DNA of 64,000 nt from Streptomyces sp. NBC_01232 (GTDB lineage: Bacteria > Actinomycetota > Actinomycetes > Streptomycetales > Streptomycetaceae), in assembly GCF_035989885.1 (NCBI RefSeq), contig NZ_CP108518.1, positions 4,141,501-4,205,500 of the forward strand, given 5' to 3'. Position 1 is the first letter of the stretch, and each line of letters opens with the position of its first letter. The notes under the pieces are model-generated. The model saw only the letters and a program-made list of their open reading frames with translations. It was not told the origin of the DNA and did no database searches. The translations under genes and the position numbers were made by a program. This document shows positions 7,938 through 18,119 of the stretch, in pieces.

Positions 7938-9491
7938 ATGCTGGACATGCATCCACGTGTGCGTGTAGATGTGGATTCCTTGATGGCGGCGCAGCACGAT
8001 CTGGGGGTTTGCGATGCTATTTGGCGAATCGCACCAGGTGGAAAGGCGGACGCCATGAGCGCCCCGCATCTGCCGAAAGTGGCTGGAATCGATCCAGCAG
8101 TAACGGTGTCACCGCAGACTGCGGCGCCCACACCCGCCCGGACCACCCCCGCACCGGCCCCTCCGCCCGGCCCGGGCAGTGTCATCCAGGACCGGCTGGC
8201 GGGCATGGTCTCGGATCTCACCACCCTGCACGAGCTCACCGAGCGCCTCGCTCGCGCCAGTGATCTCGACACCTCGCTCCGCGAGTTCCTGCGCGCCGGA
8301 GCCGCACTCGTCGGCGCCCGCCGCGGTCTGGTCGTCCTGGAGCCCTCCGACGGACTCGGCCCGACCAGCACGATCGGCCTCGGGCTCGGCCACGCGGAGC
8401 TCGGCCACATCGAGACCGTGCCGCGCAGTGCCACCTCCTACGGGCGGATTCTCGACGGCCTGCCCGACGCCCAGGGCGGCTCCGAGGTCCTCCCCGAACC
8501 GGGGGCGCCCCCCGGCGCCGGGGGTTTCGCCGCCCCCGTCGACCCCCGCCACCGTGAGGTCGCCGCCCGCCTCGGCTATGCCGCCAGCTACGCGCTCCCC
8601 CTCACCGCCGAGGCCACCGGCCGGCTCGGCGCGGCCGTCTGGCTCTACGACGAGCAGGCCGAGCCGAACGACCGCCAGCGCGACCTCGTCGGGCTGTACG
8701 TGCGGCACGCCGCCGAGCACCTGGCCCGGATGCTGGAGGTGGAACGCTGCCGCTCGCAGCTGGCCACCGTCTCCGAGGAGCTGCTGCCGAGCAGGCTCCC
8801 CCGGATCCCCGGGGTGCAGCTCGCGGCCCGCCACCACACGGGGCCGCGGGGCGGGGGCGACTGGTACGACGCGCTGCCGCTGCCCGAGGGAGCCCTGGGC
8901 CTGGCCGTCGGATCCGTCACCGGATCCGGGCCGAGCGCCGTCGCCGCGATGGGCCGGCTGCGCGCATCACTGCGCGCCTACGCCGTCATGGAGGGCGAGG
9001 ACCCCGTAGCCGTCCTGTCCGACCTGGAGCTGCTGCTGCGCCTCACCGAGCCCGCCCGCTCCGCCACCGCGCTCTTCGCCTACTGCGAACCCGCCGGGGG
9101 ATCCCAGCCCGCGGGCGAGAGAAGCAAGATCATCCTGGCCGGTGCCGGGCACACCCCGCCGCTGCTGATCGGCGAGCACCGCACCGAGTACGTCGAGACC
9201 TCGCTCTCCGCACCCCTGGGCATGCTGTCCTGCTGGGAGGCGCCGAGCGTGGAGATCGAACCTGCACCCGGAGAAACGGTGCTTCTCTACACCGACGGGC
9301 TGCTCCACCACACGGGCGACCCGATGGACCGGGCCTACGCACGGCTGCACGCCGCAGCCGCGGGGGTACCCCGCAGCGCCCGCGACGATCCGGCGGCCCT
9401 GTGCGAGCACATCCTGCGGACCGTGCTGCCCGGCGGGGAGCCGACCGACGCCCCCGAGGACATCGTGCTGCTCGCCGCCCGGTTCGAGTGA
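7938..9491 (+). CDS. GAF domain-containing SpoIIE-type serine/threonine phosphatase
   Basis: The 517-residue protein has a variable N terminus with a Pro/Ala/Thr-rich linker (about 55-80), a GAF-like sensory domain (about 95-265) and a PP2C/SpoIIE phosphatase domain (about 280-515). Metal-site motifs of the latter are RGGGDWYDAL, AGAGHTPPLL, LLYTDGLLHH and the closing APEDIVLLAARF. Such proteins dephosphorylate anti-sigma antagonists in partner-switching. The start is the ATG at 7938 (MLDMHPRVRV), without a clear ribosome site. No membrane segment or PAS domain is seen. Its targets are unknown; two orphan anti-sigma-type ATPases lie within 4 kb on either side. A strong terminator follows. Confidence 0.88.
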   Translation: MLDMHPRVRVDVDSLMAAQHDLGVCDAIWRIAPGGKADAMSAPHLPKVAGIDPAVTVSPQTAAPTPARTTPAPAPPPGPGSVIQDRLAGMVSDLTTLHELTERLARASDLDTSLREFLRAGAALVGARRGLVVLEPSDGLGPTSTIGLGLGHAELGHIETVPRSATSYGRILDGLPDAQGGSEVLPEPGAPPGAGGFAAPVDPRHREVAARLGYAASYALPLTAEATGRLGAAVWLYDEQAEPNDRQRDLVGLYVRHAAEHLARMLEVERCRSQLATVSEELLPSRLPRIPGVQLAARHHTGPRGGGDWYDALPLPEGALGLAVGSVTGSGPSAVAAMGRLRASLRAYAVMEGEDPVAVLSDLELLLRLTEPARSATALFAYCEPAGGSQPAGERSKIILAGAGHTPPLLIGEHRTEYVETSLSAPLGMLSCWEAPSVEIEPAPGETVLLYTDGLLHHTGDPMDRAYARLHAAAAGVPRSARDDPAALCEHILRTVLPGGEPTDAPEDIVLLAARFE

Positions 9492-9499
9492 GGCCCGGA

Positions 9500-9539
9500 G
9501 CTGTTCCGAATCGTGACGGACGGCACGATTCGGAACAGC
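9500..9539 (+). terminator. Terminator after the SpoIIE-type phosphatase
   Basis: A perfect 16-base-pair stem (9500-9515 with 9524-9539) and 8-base loop begin 8 bases after the stop codon. Confidence 0.85.
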
Positions 9540-9609
9540 CCTCTCCGTACATGCATACGATGGATGCGGTCCACACCCAGGTCCGTACCGTCGTAGCTGA
9601 GGAGAAGAC

Positions 9610-11076
<1,467 letters not shown>

Positions 11077-11095
11077 CGCCATCGGCGGTACGTCT

Positions 11096-11130
11096 CGTTG
11101 GGCGGGATCCTCCAAGGGGCCCGCCCAACG
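11096..11130. terminator. Bidirectional hairpin between convergent genes
   Basis: An 11-base-pair stem (11096-11106 with 11120-11130) lies between the stop codons of the convergent aminopeptidase and ATPase genes, and probably serves both. Confidence 0.75.
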
Positions 11131-11136
11131 GCGTTC

Positions 11137-11583
11137 CTACGACACCCTGAGCAGCGCGTCGTCGCGCCACTTCAGCATCTTGTCGAAGCTCACCACCGCG
11201 CCGCCGCAGCCGGTCCGGTTGCGGAAGCGGACGTGGTCGGCGAGTTCGGCGATCAGATGCAGGCCCCGGCCGTGTTCGGCCAGGGAGGGTCTGCGGCGGG
11301 CCACCGTCGCGGGCGGGAATCCCGGACCGGAGTCGGTCACCTCGATGCGACAGCAGTCCCCGTCCAGGTAGGCCGTGACGTGGTACGCCTCGTCGTCGTC
11401 CGGGATTTCGCCGCCCCCGCCGTGCTCCACCGCGTTCGCACAGGCCTCGGTCAGCGCCACCGAGAGATCGAAGGAGATGTCCGGGTCCACCCCCGCGGTC
11501 TCCATCGTCCCCAGCAGCAATCGCCTGGCGAGCGGCACGCTCGCAGCTTCGCGCCTCAAGTGGAGTGACCACCAGATGCTCAT
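11137..11583 (-). CDS. ATP-binding anti-sigma-factor-like protein (GHKL ATPase)
   Basis: This is a small stand-alone HATPase domain of 148 residues. The N box lies in SVALTEACANAVEHG, the G1 box in IEVTDSGPGFP and the G2 box in EHGRGLHLI, as in RsbW-type anti-sigma kinases. The start is the ATG at 11583 (MSIWWSLHLRREAAS), with a weak AGGTAA upstream. The protein is closer in layout to the classical SpoIIAB/RsbW type than the paralogue at 4138, because the acidic EIPDDDEAYHV insert sits after the N box. No cognate sigma factor or antagonist is adjacent. A role in partner-switching regulation is inferred from the family. Confidence 0.85.
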   Translation of the reverse strand: MSIWWSLHLRREAASVPLARRLLLGTMETAGVDPDISFDLSVALTEACANAVEHGGGGEIPDDDEAYHVTAYLDGDCCRIEVTDSGPGFPPATVARRRPSLAEHGRGLHLIAELADHVRFRNRTGCGGAVVSFDKMLKWRDDALLRVS

Positions 11584-11820
11584 ACGGTTACCTATTGCCG
11601 CCCGCGAGGGGGCGTAAGCGCCCTGGGGCCGTCCGAGACCTCAATGCGCTCGTTCGGCCGATGCGGCTCTCCCGGGCGGCGGTGTATGCGGCGGGGCACA
11701 TGCGGCAGCCGTGGCGACAAGAGGCCGACGGACCGGGACGGTCGCCTCAGAAGAGACCCATGCGGACCTTCCGGACCTGCCGTATGAAGGGCCGGAGCGC
11801 AGTGCGATGATGGCCCGGCC

Positions 11821-12663
11821 ATGTCTGACCCCCACGCGACGCACGCCGAAGCCGGCCTCCGGCTGATCCGGGCCGCGGTGTTCACCGCGGTCTGTGTCGT
11901 GCTGTCCGCGACCGGGCACGCCCTGGCCTCCTGCGCCACCGTGCCCTGGTGGTCCCTCTCCCTCGGCTTCCTCACCGTATTCGCGATCGCCGCCCCGCTC
12001 GCGGGCCGCCGGCGGACGCTGCCCGGCATCGCCGCCGGGCTCACCGCCGGACAACTCGGCCTGCACGCGCTGTTCGGCCTCGGCCAGCACAGTGCCGCGG
12101 CCGCGCAGGCTCCGGCCGGCACCGCCGATGCCTCGCTCGCAGAGCTCGCCGCCCGGCTGGTCTGCGGGGGCAACTCCGTACCGCTCAGCCCGGCCGACGC
12201 CCGGCAGATCCTGGAGGCCGCGGGCCTGGACCCGGCCGCTCTGGCGGAGCAGGCCGTTCACGCCGGACAGGCCGGACAGGCCCTCGCGCAGGGGCACAGC
12301 GCGCACGCCCACGTGGCCCAGGCTGTCACCGCGGCGCCCGCGACCGGCCTGTTCAGCCCGGCCATGCTGGCCGGGCACCTGCTGGCCGCGGTCGCCGCCG
12401 GCTGGCTGCTCGGCCGCGGCGATGCCGCACTCCTCCGCCTCGCCGAACTGTCCCGACGCTCCGCCGAAGCCGCCCCGGTACGCGCGCTGCGGGCCGCACT
12501 GGCCTTCGTACGGGCCCTGGGCGCCGGGCTCCCGCGCTCGGCCGCCCGCACCCCGAAGGTCGCGCGGACCGGGTCCGACCCCGCCCGCCGCACAGGCCGG
12601 GAAGTGCTGCAGCACACGGTGATCCGGCGCGGCCCGCCCATGGCGCTCGCCCTCGCAGCCTGA
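11821..12663 (+). CDS. Integral membrane protein of unknown function
   Basis: The 280-residue protein starts at the ATG at 11821. Hydrophobic stretches near 17-36, 43-60, 68-86 and 180-198 suggest four membrane helices. Between the third and fourth lies a long extramembrane Ala-rich loop with several His (GLGQHS, GHSAHAHVAQ). The basic C-terminal 80 residues are probably cytoplasmic. It lies 109 bases upstream of the copper cluster in the same orientation, and the His-rich loop would suit metal binding; both points only hint at a copper role. I do not recognise the family. Confidence 0.75.
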   Translation: MSDPHATHAEAGLRLIRAAVFTAVCVVLSATGHALASCATVPWWSLSLGFLTVFAIAAPLAGRRRTLPGIAAGLTAGQLGLHALFGLGQHSAAAAQAPAGTADASLAELAARLVCGGNSVPLSPADARQILEAAGLDPAALAEQAVHAGQAGQALAQGHSAHAHVAQAVTAAPATGLFSPAMLAGHLLAAVAAGWLLGRGDAALLRLAELSRRSAEAAPVRALRAALAFVRALGAGLPRSAARTPKVARTGSDPARRTGREVLQHTVIRRGPPMALALAA

Positions 12664-12772
12664 CGCGGCGCCCTCCTTCCCGGACACCCAGCGGGACAGC
12701 GGTGCCGCGAACTCCGTGCGCACCCGTGCCCGGAGCAAACGCCACCCCTGCTTCCGTGGAGTGTTCCCTGCC

Positions 12773-13498
12773 ATGAAGACCTCTCGCGTCTCCATCGCCG
12801 CCGCCGTCGCCGCCGGTTCCGTCCTCGTCCTCTCCGGCCCCGCCTTCGCCCACGTCGGCGTGCAGCCTGCCGGCGAGGCCGCCAAGGGCGGTTACGCGAC
12901 GATCAACTTCAAGGTCCCCAACGAGCGGGACAACGCGTCGACCACGCAGCTGGAGGTCAACTTCCCGATCGACCAGCCGCTCAGCTCCGTCATGCCGCAG
13001 GACGTTCCCGGCTGGACCGTGAAGGTCGAGACGAGCGACCTCGACAAGCCGCTGACGGTCCACGGCAAGCAGATCACCAAGGCCGTCACCAAGGTGACCT
13101 GGTCCGGCGGAAAGATCGAGCCCGGGAAGTTCCAGCAGTTCCCGCTCTCCGTGGGCAAGCTGCCCGAGAGCGCCGACCAGATGGTCTTCAAGTCCATCCA
13201 GACGTACGACAACGGTGAGGTCGTCCGCTGGATCGAGGAGGCCAAGGAAGGCGCCGCGGAGCCGCAGAACCCCGCGCCCGTCCTGAAGCTGACCGCCCCG
13301 CAGGGCGACGACCACCACGGCAGCGGCGCCAAGGCGGACGAGCCGAAGAACTCCGACAAGGACGCCGGGCACGGCCACGACAAGGCCGCCGCCGAACACG
13401 GCTCCGACACCACCGCGCGCGTCCTCGGCATCGCCGGCATCGTCGTCGGACTCGGCGGTGTCGCCTTCGGCATCGCCTCGCGCCGCCGCTCCGCCTGA
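12773..13498 (+). CDS. YcnI-like (DUF1775) secreted copper-binding domain protein
   Basis: The 241-residue protein has a signal peptide (1-26, ending PAFA) directly followed by HVGVQP, so the mature chain would begin with His. That is the position used by YcnI-type proteins to bind copper. The YcnI domain covers about 27-175. A His/Asp/Lys-rich linker (DDHHGSGAK, GHGHDKAAAEH) follows, then a C-terminal membrane helix (about 213-233) and Arg-rich tail anchor it. The start is the ATG at 12773. It precedes the sco gene by 68 bases, with a strong hairpin between, and shares its copper theme. Role: extracytoplasmic copper handling, by family. Confidence 0.9.
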   Translation: MKTSRVSIAAAVAAGSVLVLSGPAFAHVGVQPAGEAAKGGYATINFKVPNERDNASTTQLEVNFPIDQPLSSVMPQDVPGWTVKVETSDLDKPLTVHGKQITKAVTKVTWSGGKIEPGKFQQFPLSVGKLPESADQMVFKSIQTYDNGEVVRWIEEAKEGAAEPQNPAPVLKLTAPQGDDHHGSGAKADEPKNSDKDAGHGHDKAAAEHGSDTTARVLGIAGIVVGLGGVAFGIASRRRSA

Positions 13499-13501
13499 TC
13501 T

Positions 13502-13521
13502 GCGGCGCCCCGGGGCGCCGC
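13502..13521 (+). terminator. Hairpin between the ycnI-like and sco genes
   Basis: A perfect 20-base GC-only palindrome begins just after the ycnI-like stop codon. It could terminate or attenuate transcription into the sco operon. Confidence 0.6.
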
Positions 13522-13566
13522 CTCTTCGAACGTCCGTAACATCCCCGATCCCAGGGACATTTCTCC

Positions 13567-14220
13567 ATGCGCACCACACGTGTGACGGTCGCCGCTCTGC
13601 TCGCGGCGGCCACACTCACGCTCACCGCTTGCGGCGGTGAGCCCCCCAAGACCGGCTCGGTCACCCAGATCGCCGGCGGCCAGAGCCGTACCAAGGCCGC
13701 GACCGTACTGGACCGCCCCTTCGGGAAGCCCGAGCTCGTCCTCACGGACACCACCGGCAACCCGTGGAACCTGCGTGAGCAGACCAAGGGCAGGCCGACC
13801 CTCATCTACTTCGGCTACACCAGCTGCCCCGACGTGTGCCCGCTGACGATGAGCAACATCGCCGTTGCCAAGAAGGCGCTCCCCAAGGCCGACCAGGACA
13901 ATCTCCGGGTCGTGTTCGTCACCACCGACCCCGAGAGGGACACTCCCGAGTCCCTCGGCGCGTGGCTCAAGGCGCAGGACCCCTCCTTCGTCGGACTCAC
14001 CGGGGACTTCGCCACCATCCAGGCCGCCGCACGCTCGCTCGGCATCGGCATCGAGGCCGCCACGAAGGATGCGAACGGCGACGTCGTCTCCATGCACGGC
14101 GCCCAGGTCATCGCGTTTTCGCCGAAGACCGACGAGGGCTACCTCCTCTACGGCGAGGGCACCACCGTCGACGACTACACCAAGGACCTGCCGAAGGTCA
14201 TCAAGGGAGAGAACCCGTGA
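13567..14220 (+). CDS. Sco family copper chaperone lipoprotein
   Basis: The 217-residue protein has a lipoprotein signal with lipobox LTAC (Cys19-20 region), then a thioredoxin-like Sco domain. The copper ligands are visible: CPDVC within TSCPDVCPLT (about residues 83-90) and the later His in VSMHGAQV. Sco proteins deliver copper outside the membrane, classically to cytochrome oxidase. In S. lividans an orthologous Sco works with a neighbouring PCuAC protein and the DyP peroxidase DtpA. Its stop overlaps the next gene's GTG by four bases, so it heads a coupled operon that includes PCuAC, CopCD and DyP. Confidence 0.94.
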   Translation: MRTTRVTVAALLAAATLTLTACGGEPPKTGSVTQIAGGQSRTKAATVLDRPFGKPELVLTDTTGNPWNLREQTKGRPTLIYFGYTSCPDVCPLTMSNIAVAKKALPKADQDNLRVVFVTTDPERDTPESLGAWLKAQDPSFVGLTGDFATIQAAARSLGIGIEAATKDANGDVVSMHGAQVIAFSPKTDEGYLLYGEGTTVDDYTKDLPKVIKGENP

Positions 14221-14693
14221 CCGCCCGCACCACCCGCACCCTCGCCGTCGCCCTCTCCCTGACGGCAGCACTCGCCATATCCGGCTGCTCCGGCGACGCC
14301 GAACCGAAGATGGCCGTCAGCGGCGCCTTCATGCCCCAGCCCGTGAACGACAAGATGGCCGGCGGGTTCATGGTCATCAAGAACGGCTCCGAGACCGCCG
14401 ACAAGCTCACGGGCATCACCTCCTCGCTCTCCGACGATCTCCAGATCCACGAGACCAAGGACCAGAAGATGCAGCAGGTCCAGTCGATGGACGTGCCGGC
14501 GAACGGCGAGCTCCGGCTGGAGCGCGGCGGCAACCACATCATGTTCATGGGGCTCAAGAGCACCCCCAAGGTCGGCGACAAGGTCACCGTCGAGCTCCGC
14601 TTCGAGAAGGCCGGCCCGGTCAAGGTCGAGCTGGACGTGAAGGACCGGACGTACAACGCGCAGGCCCCATCCACGGCTGGCAACGCCCACTGA
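14217..14693 (+). CDS. PCuAC-family copper chaperone lipoprotein
   Basis: The 158-residue lipoprotein (lipobox ISGC) starts at a GTG that overlaps the sco stop. The PCuAC copper site is seen as HETKDQKMQQV, then about 20 residues on HIMF: His and Met pairs in the order H-M-H-M. These proteins hold Cu(I) outside the membrane and pass it to Sco or to oxidase. Gene order and overlap with sco say the two proteins are made together. The next gene starts 22 bases downstream. Confidence 0.93.
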   Translation: MTARTTRTLAVALSLTAALAISGCSGDAEPKMAVSGAFMPQPVNDKMAGGFMVIKNGSETADKLTGITSSLSDDLQIHETKDQKMQQVQSMDVPANGELRLERGGNHIMFMGLKSTPKVGDKVTVELRFEKAGPVKVELDVKDRTYNAQAPSTAGNAH

Positions 14694-14715
14694 CGGACCG
14701 AGGAACTGACACGCC

Positions 14716-16794
14716 ATGACGGCCACCGCCCCCGCTCCCTCCACGGCCCGCGTCCGTGCCACGGCAGTCCTGCCGCGGCTCGCGCTGGTCCTCGCAGCTC
14801 TGCTGGCAACCCTGTTCGCCGCGGCCGCACCGGCCACGGCGCACGCCGCACTCACCGCGAGCGACCCCAAGGACGGGGCGGTGGTCGCCACGGCCCCCGC
14901 TCAGGTCACGCTCTCCTTCTCGGAGCAGGTCGCCATGGGCGACGACTCCATCCGCGTCCTCGACCCCCAGGGCAGGCGCGTGGACACCGGCGAGCTGCGC
15001 GACATGTGCAGCGGGAACACCATCCGCTACGGCACCGCGCTGCACTCCGGGCTGCCGAACGGCACCTACACCGTCGCCTGGCAGGCCGTCTCGGCCGACA
15101 GCCATCCGATCTCCGGCGCCTTCACGTTCTCCATCGGTGCGCCCTCGGCCACCGATGTCACCCTGCCCACCACGCAGACGGGCGGCGGACCCGTCGGCAT
15201 CGCGTACGGGATCGCCCGCTACGCCGCCTACGCCGGGTTCACCGTCCTCGTGGGCGGCGCGGCCTTCATCCTGCTGTGCTGGCGGCGGGGCGCGGCCGAA
15301 CGACCGCTCCAGAAGCTCGTCGTGCGCGCCTGGATCACACTGACCGCCGCCACCCTCGCGATGCTGGTGCTCCGGACCCCCTATACGGGGTCGGGAAACT
15401 TCTCCGACATGTTCGATCTCAATGGGCTGCGAGCCGTCCTGGAGACCAAGACCGGAGCCTCGCTGGTCTCCAGGCTGCTCCTGCTGGGTGCGGCCGCCCT
15501 CTTCGTCGCGGTCCTCTTCGGTGTGTACGCGCGCCGCGTGGGGGACGCCCCCGGGCCCGGCGGGACCGAGGCAACCGCGAAGACCGACAGGGCGGACGGG
15601 TCCGACAGCTCGGACGGGTCGGACAGGTCCGACGCGTCCGACGGGTCCGAGGACTCGGACGGGTCCGCGAAGCCGGACGACACCAGCGATCTCACCTTCG
15701 GCCTGGCCATCGGAGGCGCCGTCGTGTCCGGCGGTATCGCCGCCACCTGGGCCCTCTCCGAGCACGCCTCCACCGGTATCCAGCCCGGTATCGCCATGCC
15801 GGCCGACATCCTGCACCTGATGGCCGTCGCCACGTGGCTCGGCGGTCTCGCCGCGCTGCTGGTCGCCCTCCACAAGGTTCCCGGCATCGAGCGCGCGGCC
15901 GTCCGGCGCTTCTCCAGGGTGGCCTTCGTCAGTGTCCTGGTGCTCGCCGTCACCGGCGTCTACCAGTCCTGGCGCCAGCTCGGCAGCTGGTCCGCGCTCA
16001 CCGGCACCGAGTACGGGCAGCTGCTGCTCCTCAAGGTCGGCCTGGTCGCCGTCCTCCTCGCCATCGCCTACGTGTCCCGCAAGTGGACCGCACGGCTCGC
16101 CGAGACCCCTGTGGCCGTCGCACAGGCCTCCGCCGATGTTTCACGTGAAACAGCCCCGGGCGACGTCTTTGACACTTCCGATGTTTCACGTGAAACAGAG
16201 CCCGTGACCGTCCCCGCCGACCCGGCGCGCGCTGCCCAGCTCGCACGGCAGCGCGCCGCCCGGGAGAACGCGCGCGAGAAGCGGGTGCGGGACGCCGACC
16301 CGGACCGGTCCGGCCTGCGCCGTTCCGTCCTTGCCGAGGCGGCCATCGCCGTGATCCTGCTCGCCGTCACCACCGTGCTGACCAGTACCGAGCCCGGACG
16401 GACCGTGGAGCAGGAGGCGGGCAGCGGCTCCACCGGCACCGCCGTCCCCGACCGCGCCGTCAAGATCACCCTCCCCTTCGACACCGGCGGCCCGAACGGC
16501 AAGGGGTCCGTCCGCCTCGAACTCGACCCGGGACGGGTCGGCGCGAACACCCTGCACCTCTGGTCCGACAGCGCCGACGGCACGCCCCTCGACCTTCCCG
16601 AGATCAAGGTCGCCTTCACCCTTCCCGCCAAGGACATCGGCCCCCTGCCGCTCGTCCCCGAGCAGGCGGCGCCCGGCCACTGGACCGCGTCCGGCGTCCA
16701 GCTGCCGCTCGCGGGCGAGTGGCGCCTCGACGTGACCGTCCGCACCTCCGACATCGACCAGACCACCGTCCAGAAGACCGTGAAGATCGGCTGA
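14716..16794 (+). CDS. CopC-CopD fusion copper protein with C-terminal extracytoplasmic domain
   Basis: This 692-residue protein is a three-part fusion. It has a signal peptide (1-42), then a CopC domain (43-140) beginning with His43 and containing His130 (DSHPISG), both expected copper ligands. A CopD-like set of membrane helices follows (about 155-460), interrupted by an Asp/Ser repeat loop (SDGSDRSDASDGSEDSD type, about 292-325). After a charged cytoplasmic loop and one more helix comes a C-terminal beta-rich domain (about 575-692). Copper uptake across the membrane is the usual role. Two parS sites lie inside the gene and encode the repeated DVSRET (residues 474-479 and 489-494) in the loop. 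Confidence 0.92.
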   Translation: MTATAPAPSTARVRATAVLPRLALVLAALLATLFAAAAPATAHAALTASDPKDGAVVATAPAQVTLSFSEQVAMGDDSIRVLDPQGRRVDTGELRDMCSGNTIRYGTALHSGLPNGTYTVAWQAVSADSHPISGAFTFSIGAPSATDVTLPTTQTGGGPVGIAYGIARYAAYAGFTVLVGGAAFILLCWRRGAAERPLQKLVVRAWITLTAATLAMLVLRTPYTGSGNFSDMFDLNGLRAVLETKTGASLVSRLLLLGAAALFVAVLFGVYARRVGDAPGPGGTEATAKTDRADGSDSSDGSDRSDASDGSEDSDGSAKPDDTSDLTFGLAIGGAVVSGGIAATWALSEHASTGIQPGIAMPADILHLMAVATWLGGLAALLVALHKVPGIERAAVRRFSRVAFVSVLVLAVTGVYQSWRQLGSWSALTGTEYGQLLLLKVGLVAVLLAIAYVSRKWTARLAETPVAVAQASADVSRETAPGDVFDTSDVSRETEPVTVPADPARAAQLARQRAARENAREKRVRDADPDRSGLRRSVLAEAAIAVILLAVTTVLTSTEPGRTVEQEAGSGSTGTAVPDRAVKITLPFDTGGPNGKGSVRLELDPGRVGANTLHLWSDSADGTPLDLPEIKVAFTLPAKDIGPLPLVPEQAAPGHWTASGVQLPLAGEWRLDVTVRTSDIDQTTVQKTVKIG
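15594..15674 (+). repeat. TCCGAC/GGACGGG tandem repeats within copCD
   Basis: Imperfect repeats of TCCGACGGG- and TCGGACGGG-like units encode the Asp/Ser-rich loop of the CopCD fusion, between membrane helices. The repeat number is likely to vary between strains. Confidence 0.7.
16137..16152. other. parS: parS site (ParB-binding), inside copCD
   Basis: TGTTTCACGTGAAACA is an exact match to the 16-base Streptomyces parS palindrome. It encodes DVSRET together with the preceding GA. Confidence 0.95.
16182..16197. other. parS: parS site, second copy inside copCD
   Basis: An exact TGTTTCACGTGAAACA, 45 bases centre to centre from the first copy and in the same reading phase, so it again gives DVSRET. 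Confidence 0.95.
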
Positions 16795-16799
16795 ACAGC

Positions 16800-18077
16800 G
16801 TGACCGAGAGCACCCCCGACATCGAGATCTCCCGGCGCAGGCTGCTGGGCACCGTCGGCGCCGCAGGCGCCGCCGGGATCGCCCTCGGCTCCGCAGGCGG
16901 CGCCCTCGCGCACTCCACGCTCGCCGGCCCGGGAGGCGGCTCCGCCACGGGCGCGGCCGGGAGCCTCGCCTCCCTCGGCGCCACCCAGGTGGCCTTCCAC
17001 GGGGACCACCAGGCCGGCATCACCACCCCGCTGCAGGCCAAGGGGCACCTCGTCGCCTTCGACCTCGCCGCCGGGGCGGGCCGTACGGAGGCCGCCGCGC
17101 TGCTGAGGCGCTGGTCCGACACCGCCCGCCGGCTGATGGCGGGCGAGCCGGCCCCGACTTCCGACAGCGGGATCGCCCTCGACGCCGGCCCGTCCTCCCT
17201 CACCGTGACCTTCGGCTTCGGCCACTCCTTCTTCGAGCGCACCGGTCTCACCGCCCGTCGGCCCACCGCCCTCGACCCGCTGCCGGACTTCTCCTCGGAC
17301 CGGCTCGACGCCCAGCGCAGCAACGGCGACCTGTGGGTCCAGATCGGCTCCAACGACGGCCTCGTCGCCTTCCACGCGCTGCGGGCCCTGCAGAAGGACG
17401 CCGGGGAGGCCGCCCGCGTCCGCTGGCAGATGAACGGCTTCAACCGGACCCCCGGCGCCACGGGCACCCCGATGACCGCCCGCAACCTCATGGGCCAGAT
17501 CGACGGCACCGGCAACCCGAAGCCCTCGGAGCCCGACTTCGACAAGCGGATCTTCGTTCCCGGCGCAGGACCCGGGCCGGCCGAGCACGCCTGGATGGCC
17601 GGCGGCTCGTACGCCGTCGTCCGGCGCATCCGCATGCTCCTCGACGACTGGGACAAGCAGTCGCCCGCCCAGCAGGAGCAGGTCATCGGGCGTACCAAGG
17701 CCACCGGCGCCCCCCTGACCGGCGGTGGCGAGACCACCGAGATGCAGCTCGACAAGCTCGGCGCCGACGGGAAGCCCGTCATCGCGTCCAACGCCCATGC
17801 CCGGATCTCCGCCCCCGAGCAGAACGGCGGGGCCGCCATGCTGCGGCGCCCCTTCTCCTTCCACGACGGGATCGGCGCCGACGGCACCCCCGACGCGGGT
17901 CTCCTCTTCATCTGCTGGCAGGCCGATCCGCTGCGCGGATTCGTGCCCGTACAGCGCAAGCTCGACCGCGGGGACGCGCTGTCGGAGTTCATCCGGCACG
18001 AGTCCAGTGGCCTGTACGCGGTCCCGCCCGGCCCCCGCGGCGACGAGTACGTGGGGCAGCGGCTGCTCGAAGGGTGA
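16800..18077 (+). CDS. Tat-exported DyP-type haem peroxidase
   Basis: The 425-residue protein begins with a twin-arginine signal (SRRRLLGTVG, residues 11-20). The DyP fold shows the GxxDG motif at 232-236 (GQIDG) with distal Asp235, the proximal haem ligand His333 in SNAHARIS, and the distal Arg in MLRRPFSF (about 349). DyP peroxidases oxidise substrates with hydrogen peroxide. It starts at the GTG at 16800, five bases after the CopCD stop, so it is the last gene of the copper operon. In S. lividans the orthologous enzyme DtpA takes part in copper-dependent maturation of the oxidase GlxA during development; the same role here is inference. Confidence 0.93.
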   Translation: MTESTPDIEISRRRLLGTVGAAGAAGIALGSAGGALAHSTLAGPGGGSATGAAGSLASLGATQVAFHGDHQAGITTPLQAKGHLVAFDLAAGAGRTEAAALLRRWSDTARRLMAGEPAPTSDSGIALDAGPSSLTVTFGFGHSFFERTGLTARRPTALDPLPDFSSDRLDAQRSNGDLWVQIGSNDGLVAFHALRALQKDAGEAARVRWQMNGFNRTPGATGTPMTARNLMGQIDGTGNPKPSEPDFDKRIFVPGAGPGPAEHAWMAGGSYAVVRRIRMLLDDWDKQSPAQQEQVIGRTKATGAPLTGGGETTEMQLDKLGADGKPVIASNAHARISAPEQNGGAAMLRRPFSFHDGIGADGTPDAGLLFICWQADPLRGFVPVQRKLDRGDALSEFIRHESSGLYAVPPGPRGDEYVGQRLLEG

Positions 18078-18107
18078 ACGGCAACCCGGGGGACGGCGCC
18101 CCGGCAT

Positions 18108-18113
18108 TAGGCT
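18108..18113 (+). promoter_or_regulatory. -10 element suggesting a leaderless pheA transcript
   Basis: TAGGCT lies 6 bases before the pheA ATG and no Shine-Dalgarno is present, the arrangement of leaderless Streptomyces mRNAs. No good -35 is seen. Confidence 0.5.
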
Positions 18114-18119
18114 GATCGC

